This document shows, in pieces, positions 46,398 through 52,916 of a stretch of 64,000 nucleotides of DNA. The stretch covers positions 186,001-250,000 of the forward strand of contig NZ_JBLFEN010000004.1 of NCBI RefSeq assembly GCF_047345485.1, given 5' to 3'. The first letter of the stretch is position 1, and each line of letters begins with the position of its first letter. The notes beneath the pieces were generated by a model, which was not told the origin of the DNA, did not search any database, and saw only the letters and a list, made by a program, of their open reading frames with translations. The translations under genes and the position numbers were made by a program. This stretch comes from Jejuia sp047345485 (GTDB lineage Bacteria > Bacteroidota > Bacteroidia > Flavobacteriales > Flavobacteriaceae).

Positions 46398-46577
46398 GTA
46401 CATAACACGTTTATTATATTTTAAATCTCCTGCTATTTAATTAAAAAATGTAATATTTAATTAACTATATGTGTTGTAGGTTATATCACATAATAGTTTT
46501 TTTAAATTCTATGTGACTTTGTGTTAAATGATGTGTCTTAAAACATATCAACTATTATCAATTAGCAAACGCTACAT

Positions 46578-47153
46578 TTGAAAACCCTAGAAAACATTAA
46601 GAATACGTCAGACGAGGATCTGGTAAAAGCAATTGTGGAAAATAACAACACATTGCTTTTTGAGGTACTTTACGACAGGTACGCAACGGTAGTATACAAT
46701 AAATGTTTTGGTTTTGCTAGAGATGAAGATGAAGCCAAGGATTTAACTCAAGATGTTTTTCTGAAGTTATTCGTAAAATTGGCTAGTTTTAAAGGAAAAT
46801 CAAAATTTTCAACATGGCTATATTCATTTACTTATAACCATTGCGTTAACTATGTTACAAGAAATACCGCCAAAAAATTTGAAAAACAATCAGTTGATTA
46901 TAAAGATATAGAGAATCTTTCTGAAGAAGAAGAAGATGATAACAGCTTTCTAAGTATGAAAGTTGATAAATTAAAAATAGCATTAGATTTAATTTCTCCA
47001 GAAGAGAAGATGATAATATTAATGAAATACCAAGATTTCTTAACTATTAAAGAAATAGAAGAAGCCTTGGGTATTGGACAGAGTGCAGTTAAAATGAGAA
47101 TTAAACGCGCTAAAGACAAGCTATTAACCGTATATAACGAAAATAAAAATTAA
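46578..47153 (+). CDS. ECF-type RNA polymerase sigma factor, copy 1
   Basis: A 191-residue sigma-70 family factor with region 2 (EVLYDRYATVVYNKCFGFARDEDEAKDLTQDVFLKLFVKLASFKGKSKFSTWLYSFTYN) and region 4 (PEEKMIILMKYQDFLTIKEIEEALGIGQSAVKMRIKRAKDKL). The start codon is TTG at 46578; an in-frame TAG lies 5 codons upstream. TTG is also the end of a perfect -7-like box, TACATTTG (46573-46580), so either the start or that promoter assignment needs checking. The stop overlaps the next ATG (TAATG). Confidence 0.9.
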   Translation: MKTLENIKNTSDEDLVKAIVENNNTLLFEVLYDRYATVVYNKCFGFARDEDEAKDLTQDVFLKLFVKLASFKGKSKFSTWLYSFTYNHCVNYVTRNTAKKFEKQSVDYKDIENLSEEEEDDNSFLSMKVDKLKIALDLISPEEKMIILMKYQDFLTIKEIEEALGIGQSAVKMRIKRAKDKLLTVYNENKN

Positions 47154-47341
47154 TGGATAATCCATTTAAACATATAAACCAACCCATTCGAGAAGTTCCT
47201 CCAGAATTAAAATCGAAAGTAATGAGTGATATTGCTATGGCGAAACTCATTATGGATTTGGCAGCTTTGTTTTCATATAACTTCAGTCACGTTATAGAAT
47301 CAGTTGTCAGTAAAAGAGATAAGAAAAACCAAAACGAATAA
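47153..47341 (+). CDS. Small protein cotranslated with sigma factor 1
   Basis: A 62-residue protein whose ATG overlaps the sigma stop (TAATG). It has one weakly hydrophobic helix (IAMAKLIMDLAALFSYNFSHVI) and a basic C-terminus. Position and PPELKSKVMSDIA start suggest a minimal anti-sigma-like or accessory protein. It does not match a family I know; function is inferred from coupling only. Confidence 0.6.
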   Translation: MDNPFKHINQPIREVPPELKSKVMSDIAMAKLIMDLAALFSYNFSHVIESVVSKRDKKNQNE

Positions 47342-47361
47342 CCAATTATAACCCATTGATT

Positions 47362-48177
47362 ATGAATTTTTTAGAACAATTAAAAGGATCATTACAAAAT
47401 ATTTGGATAGATATTGCAGCATCCGCACCAAAGGTATTACGCGTGCTGGCTCTAATTATTATCTTTCTAATAATAACCAAAATTATAACAAGCGTACTTA
47501 AAAAGGTACTTGTTAAGGCAAACGTTAACAAATTAGGCGATAAACTTAACGAAATCGAACTATCAGAAGGTAAAAGTTTAAATATCAACTTAGTAAACGT
47601 ATTAGTAAAAACAGTAAAATGGTTGCTTTACATCATATTAATTACAATAGTAGCAGATGTACTGGAATTAACTACCGTCTCAGAAGGTTTAAAAAGTTTT
47701 ATTGGTTATTTACCAAAACTCTTTACTGCATTAGTTATTATAACATTGGGCTTACTATTTGCAACTTTTGTTAAAAAAACGTTGCAGAATTTATTTGAAT
47801 CTGTAGAATTATCAGGAGGTAAATTAATAAGTCAGCTAGTATTTATATTACTAATGGTATTAATAAGTATAACTGCTTTAAACCAAGCAGAAATTAATAC
47901 TGAAATTATTACAAGTAACATAAAAATGATACTTGCTGCGTTTTTATTAGCATTTGCTTTAGCATTTGGTTTAGGGGCACGTAACGTTATAGAAAAAGTT
48001 TTAAATACCTTCTATACAAGAAAATTATATGAGGTTGGTAAAACCATTACGTTTAATGGTGTACAAGGAGAAATAGAATCTATTAACAGTATATCAATAA
48101 CATTAAAAACAAAAGACGGTAAATTAATAGTACCTATTAAAGATATTGTAGAGAGTCAAGTAAGTATTCAGGATTAA
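47362..48177 (+). CDS. Mechanosensitive ion channel-like membrane protein
   Basis: I choose the ATG at 47362 (MNFLEQLKGSLQNIWID), six bases inside the TTG that opens the frame. The 271-residue protein has four hydrophobic segments, with the conserved TM-helix repeats of small MscS-related channels (VLALIIIFLIITKIITSVLKKVL and ALVIITLGLLFATFVKKTLQNL) and an MscS-type beta-domain at the end (GVQGEIESINSISITLKTKDGKLIVPIKDIV). It may gate in response to membrane tension. The last coding bases are part of the duplicated element at 48149. Confidence 0.85.
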   Translation: MNFLEQLKGSLQNIWIDIAASAPKVLRVLALIIIFLIITKIITSVLKKVLVKANVNKLGDKLNEIELSEGKSLNINLVNVLVKTVKWLLYIILITIVADVLELTTVSEGLKSFIGYLPKLFTALVIITLGLLFATFVKKTLQNLFESVELSGGKLISQLVFILLMVLISITALNQAEINTEIITSNIKMILAAFLLAFALAFGLGARNVIEKVLNTFYTRKLYEVGKTITFNGVQGEIESINSISITLKTKDGKLIVPIKDIVESQVSIQD

Positions 48178-48280
48178 CTTTAAGTTAGGGTTAAAATTTG
48201 GTTGGTTACTTTTCTGTGTAACGAAAAACTCTCTACATGTTATCATCCCTTTTCATTAATTTGAAAAGGGATTTTTTTAT
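48149..48280 (+). ncRNA. Duplicated RNA-like 3' element with terminator, copy A
   Basis: From the last 29 bases of the mscS-like gene to its terminator. It can form a closing stem TAGAGAGT (48149-48156) / ACTCTCTA (48228-48235), an inner stem AAGTAA / TTACTT, and the terminator ATCCCTTTT / AAAAGGGAT (48245-48278). A 34-base stretch around GTTAGGGTTAAAATTTGGTT is identical to copy B at 49019-49150. Whether it is a stable RNA or just a copied 3' end is open. Confidence 0.6.
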
Positions 48281-48434
48281 TCCACAAAGTATTTTTTTAT
48301 TACAAATCCTACAAATAAAATATTTCATCGTATTTTTTAGTAGTTTAAACTATTTTTTTGTCAAAAACATAAAATAAAAGAGAAACTATTAGCTATCTCA
48401 TATCATTGTAGAAGTAACCAAAACTCTCAAAATT

Positions 48435-49013
48435 TTGACCGACGAACAGATTATAGAAAAGATAAAACAAAACGGTAATACAGAACTTTTTGGAATTATC
48501 TATGATAGATTCTCTCAAAGAATCTATAACAAATGCTACAGCTTTGTGAAAAATGAAGATGAAGCTAAAGATTTAACACATGATATTTTCTTAAAAATTT
48601 ATGTTAGCGTAGATAAATTTAATGGTACATCTAAGTTTTCTACTTGGGTATATAGTTTAGTTTACAACCATTGTATAAATTATGTAAATAGATGTCCTGT
48701 AAAAAAACATGAAACTCCCATATTAGATTTCTTTGAAATTCCTGTTTTTACGGAAGATTTTGAATTAGAAATATTAAAAAAAGATATTACTAACAAGAAA
48801 TTACATTATGTTTTAGACAATTTATCACCTCTTGATAAATCTATTTTACTATTAAAATATGATGAGAATTTAACTATTAAAGATATTAAAGCGCAACTCA
48901 ATATAAGCACAAGCGCAGTTAAAATGAGAATTAAAAGAGCGAAGGAGCGATTTTCACACATATACAATTCTACAACATGTGTTGAAAATAAACAATTTTT
49001 AAGTGCTTCTTAA
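48435..49013 (+). CDS. ECF-type RNA polymerase sigma factor, copy 2
   Basis: A 192-residue paralogue of the 46578 factor, about 45% identical by eye: region 2 GIIYDRFSQRIYNKCYSFVKNEDEAKDLTHDIFLKIYVSVDKFNGTSKFSTWVYSLVYNH, region 4 PLDKSILLLKYDENLTIKDIKAQLNISTSAVKMRIKRAKERF. Start codon TTG at 48435. No anti-sigma gene follows; instead comes a copy of the mscS 3' end. This suggests a tandem duplication of the sigma-mscS block followed by loss of the downstream genes. Confidence 0.9.
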   Translation: MTDEQIIEKIKQNGNTELFGIIYDRFSQRIYNKCYSFVKNEDEAKDLTHDIFLKIYVSVDKFNGTSKFSTWVYSLVYNHCINYVNRCPVKKHETPILDFFEIPVFTEDFELEILKKDITNKKLHYVLDNLSPLDKSILLLKYDENLTIKDIKAQLNISTSAVKMRIKRAKERFSHIYNSTTCVENKQFLSAS

Positions 49014-49018
49014 AGCAT

Positions 49019-49150
49019 TAGAGAGTCAAGTAAGTATTTAGGACGATTTTAAGTTAGGGTTAAAATTTGGTTGGTTACTTTTCCTGAGTACCGAAATGGC
49101 TCTCTAAAATTTATAATCCCTTTTCATTAATTTGAAAAGGGATTTTTTAG
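49019..49150 (+). ncRNA. Duplicated RNA-like 3' element with terminator, copy B
   Basis: A copy of the 48149-48280 element placed 5 bases after sigma factor 2, at an offset of 870 bases. The stems are kept: TAGAGAG / CTCTCTA (49019 and 49100-49106), AAGTAA / TTACTT, and the terminator at 49115-49148. The copied mscS codons for ESQVSI no longer follow a channel gene. Conservation is higher than between the two sigma genes. Confidence 0.6.
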
Positions 49151-49231
49151 TAAATGAATATTTTAAGTATTTAAGTAATTAAAACGTTAGGTTTATAACA
49201 AAAATTAGACTTAGAAAATAAATAACTTAAA

Positions 49232-49867
49232 ATGAATTTAACAGAACAATTAAAAGAAAAAAAGGAACAATCTGCTGCAAACATACCTAAAGATAAGTTA
49301 GATGTTATGTTAAACAGTACACAACAACTTATTAATCAACATTTGTCAAATAATGCCCTGAATGTAGGAGACACTATAGCTAATTTTGAATTACCTAACA
49401 TAAATAATGAAAAAGAAAGCTTAAATAGTTATTTAGATAAAGGCGCAGTAGTTATTTCATTCTATAGAGGTGGATGGTGCCCATACTGTAATTTAGAGCT
49501 TAAAGCACTACAAGCTGTACTTCCAGAAATAAAAGAAAAAGGAGCGTCTTTATTAGCGATATCTCCTGAAACTCCAGATAATTCTTTGAGTACTTCTGAA
49601 AAAAATAAATTAGAGTTTTCAGTTTTGAGTGATATTGATAATAAAGTAGCTAAAAACATGGGTTTAGTTTTTAAAATGCCAGAAGCGCTAAAAGATGTGT
49701 ACAGCGCGTTTAATTTAGATGTTGCTAAGCATAATGGTAATAAAGATTATGAGTTACCTATGGCAGCAACCTATGTAGTAAATACAAAAGGAACAATAAC
49801 ATATGCGTTTGTCTCAGAAGATTATACCGAAAGAGCCAACCCTCAAGATATTTTACAAGTACTGTAA
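49232..49867 (+). CDS. Peroxiredoxin-like (AhpC/TSA) protein
   Basis: A 211-residue thioredoxin-fold protein: VGDTIANFELPNINNEKESLNSYLDKGAVVISFYRGGWCPYCNLELKALQ, with CPYC in place of the single peroxidatic Cys of classic AhpC, then LLAISPETPDNSL and AATYVVNTKGTITYAFVSEDY. This matches the peroxiredoxin-like family with a CxxC site. It may reduce peroxides or act as a thiol oxidoreductase. An unusual N-terminal helix (residues 1-40) precedes the fold. It has its own terminator. Confidence 0.88.
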   Translation: MNLTEQLKEKKEQSAANIPKDKLDVMLNSTQQLINQHLSNNALNVGDTIANFELPNINNEKESLNSYLDKGAVVISFYRGGWCPYCNLELKALQAVLPEIKEKGASLLAISPETPDNSLSTSEKNKLEFSVLSDIDNKVAKNMGLVFKMPEALKDVYSAFNLDVAKHNGNKDYELPMAATYVVNTKGTITYAFVSEDYTERANPQDILQVL

Positions 49868-49891
49868 AAAAGTAATAGTAAATTAGTGTAT

Positions 49892-49930
49892 AAAAATCCC
49901 TTTTTAATGTATTGAAAAGGGATTTTTTAG
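49892..49930 (+). terminator. Rho-independent terminator of the peroxiredoxin-like gene
   Basis: AATCCCTTTT / AAAAGGGATT with a T6 tail; the same core as the terminators at 48245 and 49115. Confidence 0.85.
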
Positions 49931-49977
49931 TAATATAAATTAAAATTGATACTTTAGAGTGTTTAAATTTTTAAAAG

Positions 49978-50679
49978 ATGAAAATATACTATTCTATTAT
50001 AATAATTTTTACGTTTTGTAGTGTGTTGTTTTCTCAAGCCACAATTCCAGAAGATTATAAATTAGTTTACACTCAAGATTTTGAATCACCACAAGCGATT
50101 AACGATTTCGAAACGACTGACCCTAAAGTATGGCGCATTTCTAAAGGCGATAATGGTAACTGTATGGAGCTTTTTGAAAAAAGCAATTATAAACCAGAAG
50201 TAAGATCGCCATTCAATATAGCTATAATAAAAGATGTGCTCGTTGGTGATTTTGTGTTTGAAATCAGATTAAATCAGAATGGAAGAGAATACGGGCATCG
50301 CGATTTATGTTTGATGTTTGGGATAACTAACGCCTCTAATTTTTATTACACACATATCGCTTCGAAAGCTGATGCACATGCAAATTCTATTTTTATAGTG
50401 AATGATGAACCTAGAAAAAGTATAGCTTCAGATAGAACAAAAGGCACAAATTGGGGTGCTGTTGATGACTGGCATACCGTAAGAATAGTGAGAAAAGTTA
50501 AAGAAGGCCTTATTGAAATTTATTTCGATGATATGACAACTCCTATAATGAAAGCAACAGATATGCATTTTAAATCTGGCAACTTAGGTTTTGGCTCTTT
50601 TGATGATACCGGAAAATTTGATGATATTAAAGTTTGGACACCAAATATCTTAAAAGCCAAAACAGGCATATTTAATTAG
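49978..50679 (+). CDS. Secreted DUF1080-like beta-sandwich protein
   Basis: A 233-residue exported protein (signal peptide MKIYYSIIIIFTFCSVLFSQ) with a concanavalin-like jelly roll: YKLVYTQDFESPQAINDFETTDPKVWRIS, FVFEIRLNQNGREYGHRDLCLMFG, YYTHIASKADAHANSIFIVNDEP, WHTVRIVRKVKEGLIEIYFDDM. It resembles DUF1080 (3-keto-disaccharide hydrolase-like) proteins, some of which act on glycosides, but I see no clear catalytic set. Function open. Confidence 0.78.
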   Translation: MKIYYSIIIIFTFCSVLFSQATIPEDYKLVYTQDFESPQAINDFETTDPKVWRISKGDNGNCMELFEKSNYKPEVRSPFNIAIIKDVLVGDFVFEIRLNQNGREYGHRDLCLMFGITNASNFYYTHIASKADAHANSIFIVNDEPRKSIASDRTKGTNWGAVDDWHTVRIVRKVKEGLIEIYFDDMTTPIMKATDMHFKSGNLGFGSFDDTGKFDDIKVWTPNILKAKTGIFN

Positions 50680-50843
50680 AATTTCCCTAAAATTTTTTAA
50701 TACCTCTTTTTCATCCATTTGAAGACGGTTTTTTTGTTCATAACAGTATTTATTTTATCATCCAATAAAAATAAGTGGACCATTATAATTGAGTCAACAT
50801 ATCAAAATTATAAGAATGAAAAAACTAAAGACATAGGTGTTTT

Positions 50844-51200
50844 TTTGGCGGAGAATTAGCCTTAAAAGTTAATTATAGTTCAATTTAGCTTCCAGTAGGT
50901 TTACGCCACTATTTCTTTTTAAATGAAGCATCAAAAGTATTAGTTAATGTTTTATATATACAAGACTACACCTTTAATTCATCAACTGAATACATTAGAG
51001 CAGATGGTTTTGATTTAAAGCCTTTATAAGTTGAAACAAAAGGAATAAACAATTGGGGATTTGGTGTTGGTTATAAATGGAACGATACATTTAGTGTGGA
51101 ATTTAGACACCCAACGTAAAGAGAAATTTTAGCAGGAAATATTAGTGATGGTTCTAAATATGGTTCTAATTCAATAATACTTGGGTATTCTATGTTTTAA
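50844..51200 (+). pseudogene. Decayed outer-membrane beta-barrel gene
   Basis: A single frame reads FGGELALKVNYSSI, stop, LPVGLRHYFFLNEASKVLVNVLYIQDYTFN, ADGFDLKPL, stop, VETKGINNWGFGVGYKWNDTFSVEFRHPT, stop, REILAGNISDGSKYG and a normal stop after SIILGYSMF at 51200. Alternating strands and the aromatic C-terminus show an outer-membrane barrel of a kind common in Flavobacteriaceae. Three internal stops (TAG, TAA, TAA) break it without any frameshift, and each could come from one C-to-T change in a Gln codon. No start or signal peptide is visible. Confidence 0.78.
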
Positions 51201-51236
51201 ATAACTTTTGTAGTCTTTTCTTTTACAGCTAGTATA

Positions 51237-51256
51237 AATACGTACAATTACGTATT
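51237..51256. promoter_or_regulatory. Palindrome AATACGTA-N4-TACGTATT
   Basis: A perfect 8-bp inverted repeat with a 4-base spacer, 37 bases after the decayed barrel gene. It could be an operator for a dimeric regulator; no T-run follows. Confidence 0.4.
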
Positions 51257-51296
51257 GATTCTTTAGCAGGAAAAATCTAACTTCGCTTATCGAACA

Positions 51297-51323
51297 ATAT
51301 AGTTCATTGAAACGGAACTATAT
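51297..51323. promoter_or_regulatory. Palindrome ATATAGTTC-N9-GAACTATAT
   Basis: A perfect 9-bp inverted repeat with a 9-base loop, lying just beyond the terminator of the structured RNA candidate. Operator or RNA hairpin; nothing in the flanks decides. Confidence 0.4.
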
Positions 51324-51344
51324 CTAAATCATTAGCAAAAATAA

Positions 51345-51374
51345 AAAAACCCGAGTGGACGAACCGGCTCGGGT
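51345..51374 (-). terminator. Rho-independent terminator of the RNA candidate
   Basis: ACCCGAG (51349-51355) pairs with CTCGGGT (51368-51374); the minus-strand product ends in a run of seven T. Confidence 0.85.
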
Positions 51375-51510
51375 ACCATGGTGTTTTTTCGTGAGGGTGC
51401 CGAAGCAGTAAAGTTTTTTCTAAGATACTATCCGCCTTTTTCTTGGCAACGAAAAGCCTTTACTTTATTTATTAATCCCCAATCCTCCTTGGGACATGGT
51501 AAAAATACAA
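51345..51510 (-). ncRNA. Structured non-coding RNA candidate with terminator and pseudoknot
   Basis: On the minus strand the segment ends in a strong terminator (CCCGAG / CTCGGG, seven T). Just before it lies a closing helix TACCATG / CATGGTA (51374-51380 with 51495-51501). Inside are TTTTCGT and TGCC (51386-51392, 51398-51401) pairing with GGCAACGAAAA (51445-51455), AGTAAAG (51407-51413) pairing with CTTTACT (51458-51464), and a hairpin CCCAA / TTGGG (51478-51493). The second and third helices cross, which is a pseudoknot. It starts about 35-45 bases from the divergent LRR-TIR gene. I cannot assign an RNA family; 6S-Flavo is one to test. Confidence 0.6.
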
Positions 51511-51544
51511 ATTTTAAACGTAAATTGTCATTCGATTTTTAACT

Positions 51545-52693
51545 ATGTCAAAAATAATAATACCTTCTATTAACGTTTCAAAATTGGACTTATCCAACCA
51601 AAACTTAACTAAGATTCCGACAGAAATTTTCTCACTTAAAAATTTAAAATCACTCGATTTAAGTAATAATAAAATTTCCACAATACCATCGGATATATTA
51701 AAGCTCAAACAACTTAAAAAATTAGATATTTCAAATAATAAAATCTCAAATTTTTATGCCAAAATTTGTCACTTACCTAAACTACAAGTTTTAAACTTAA
51801 ATAATAACTCAATAAAAACTATTCCAAAACAAATAAAACATTTAGTTGAATTAAGAGTCTTTAGTATCGCAAACAATTACCTTCTTTCTTTTCCAGATGA
51901 AATTTCGGAATTAAATAAATTATTGAAAATCAATTTTTCAAAAAATCAATTTGAGTCATTCCCTGAAAGCTTATTTGAAATCAAAGATTTAAAAACGATT
52001 TGGTTGAATAATTTAAAATTAAAAACATTTCCAACAAATTTAATTTTGGCAAATTTCAAAGATTTAAATGCAATTTATTGTTTTGGACAAATATTAGATT
52101 CAGAATTAATTCATCCTAATTATGTTCACCTATCTAAAATTAAAGGAAATTCATTCTCTGAATTAATAAAATTAAATTCTCAACTTAATCGAGAGCCTCA
52201 AGAGAAAAAAGCAACTATGATTAAAAATAATAAAACCCAAACTGAAAAAAAGAAAATATTCATTAGCTATTCTCATCAGGATTCTGGCTGGTTAAAGGAA
52301 GTAAAAACGAATTTAAAAGTTTTAAGTTACCAAGACGTCGATTTTGATGTTTGGGATGATACTAAAATACATTCAGGAGCAAAATGGAAAAAAGAAATAG
52401 AAAAAGCATTAAGTGAATGCAAAATTGCAATATTATTTATATCTACAGATTTTTTAGCTTCTGACTTTATCCAAAATAATGAACTTCCTCCATTACTAAA
52501 AAAAGCTGAAGAAGATGGTACAATTATATTGCCTTTAGTAGTTGGCTATTGCAGATTCACTAAAGACAAAAATTTAAAAGATTTTCAAGCGGTAAACGAC
52601 CCAAATGAACCCTTAATTTCATGCAGTAAGGCTGATGTTCAAAAAATCATGGTTAAGTTAACTGATGATGTGGAAAGCTCATTGCAGAGATGA
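51545..52693 (+). CDS. LRR-TIR protein (leucine-rich repeats plus TIR domain)
   Basis: A 382-residue soluble protein. Residues about 10-175 hold seven leucine-rich repeats of about 23 residues with the consensus LxxLxLSxNxIxxIPxxI (LDLSNQNLTKIPTEI, LDLSNNKISTIPSDI, LDISNNKISNF, LNLNNNSIKTIPKQI). A charged linker leads to a TIR domain (about 236-378): KKIFISYSHQDSGWLKEV, DVDFDVWDDTKIHSGAKW and WKKEIEKALSECKIAILFISTDFLASDF; E284 in WKKE is the expected NADase catalytic residue. There is no NTPase, Roc-COR or NB-ARC between the two parts. TIR enzymes of bacteria often act in phage defence by NAD depletion or signal-nucleotide production; a similar role here is inference. It is a single gene between decayed DNA and a long inverted repeat. 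Confidence 0.9.
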   Translation: MSKIIIPSINVSKLDLSNQNLTKIPTEIFSLKNLKSLDLSNNKISTIPSDILKLKQLKKLDISNNKISNFYAKICHLPKLQVLNLNNNSIKTIPKQIKHLVELRVFSIANNYLLSFPDEISELNKLLKINFSKNQFESFPESLFEIKDLKTIWLNNLKLKTFPTNLILANFKDLNAIYCFGQILDSELIHPNYVHLSKIKGNSFSELIKLNSQLNREPQEKKATMIKNNKTQTEKKKIFISYSHQDSGWLKEVKTNLKVLSYQDVDFDVWDDTKIHSGAKWKKEIEKALSECKIAILFISTDFLASDFIQNNELPPLLKKAEEDGTIILPLVVGYCRFTKDKNLKDFQAVNDPNEPLISCSKADVQKIMVKLTDDVESSLQR

Positions 52694-52708
52694 GTTACTC
52701 TTGCTCTT

Positions 52709-52895
52709 GTTAACACTATATATAGCAAATTGGGCGATTAGTCTTTAAGCCAAAGGTTGTTGTCTATTTGCAAAGTCGCCAAATCTTTTGATTTGGTATT
52801 AAAGAAGAAAAATTAAAACAAAATAAAAAGATTTGGCTTGTGGCTAAACCGAAAATAATCGTTTATTTATTGCCCAACATGCCATATATTTAACG
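52709..52895. repeat. Long imperfect inverted repeat, attC-like
   Basis: The outer arms GTTAACACTATATATAGC...TTGGGC (52709-52735) and GCCCAACATGCCATATATTTAAC (52872-52894) pair imperfectly, and the inner arms GCCAAATCTTTT (52778-52789) and AAAAGATTTGGC (52826-52837) pair perfectly. The right end ATTTAAC fits the RYYYAAC box of integron attC sites, and the left end GTTAACA approaches the GTTRRRY box. No integrase is visible. It follows the LRR-TIR stop by 16 bases. Confidence 0.6.
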
Positions 52896-52916
52896 ATAAC
52901 CGTAACTTCTCAAAAC

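Noticed and set aside
51374..51501. Structured element as an SRP (4.5S) RNA
   Set aside because: The TGC-CGAA-GCA hairpin on the plus strand superficially recalls SRP domain IV, but the flanking conserved loop bases are absent and the terminator points to the other strand.
51345..52693. Retron-like system (ncRNA plus effector)
   Set aside because: No reverse transcriptase is present, and the RNA candidate is on the opposite strand from the TIR gene.
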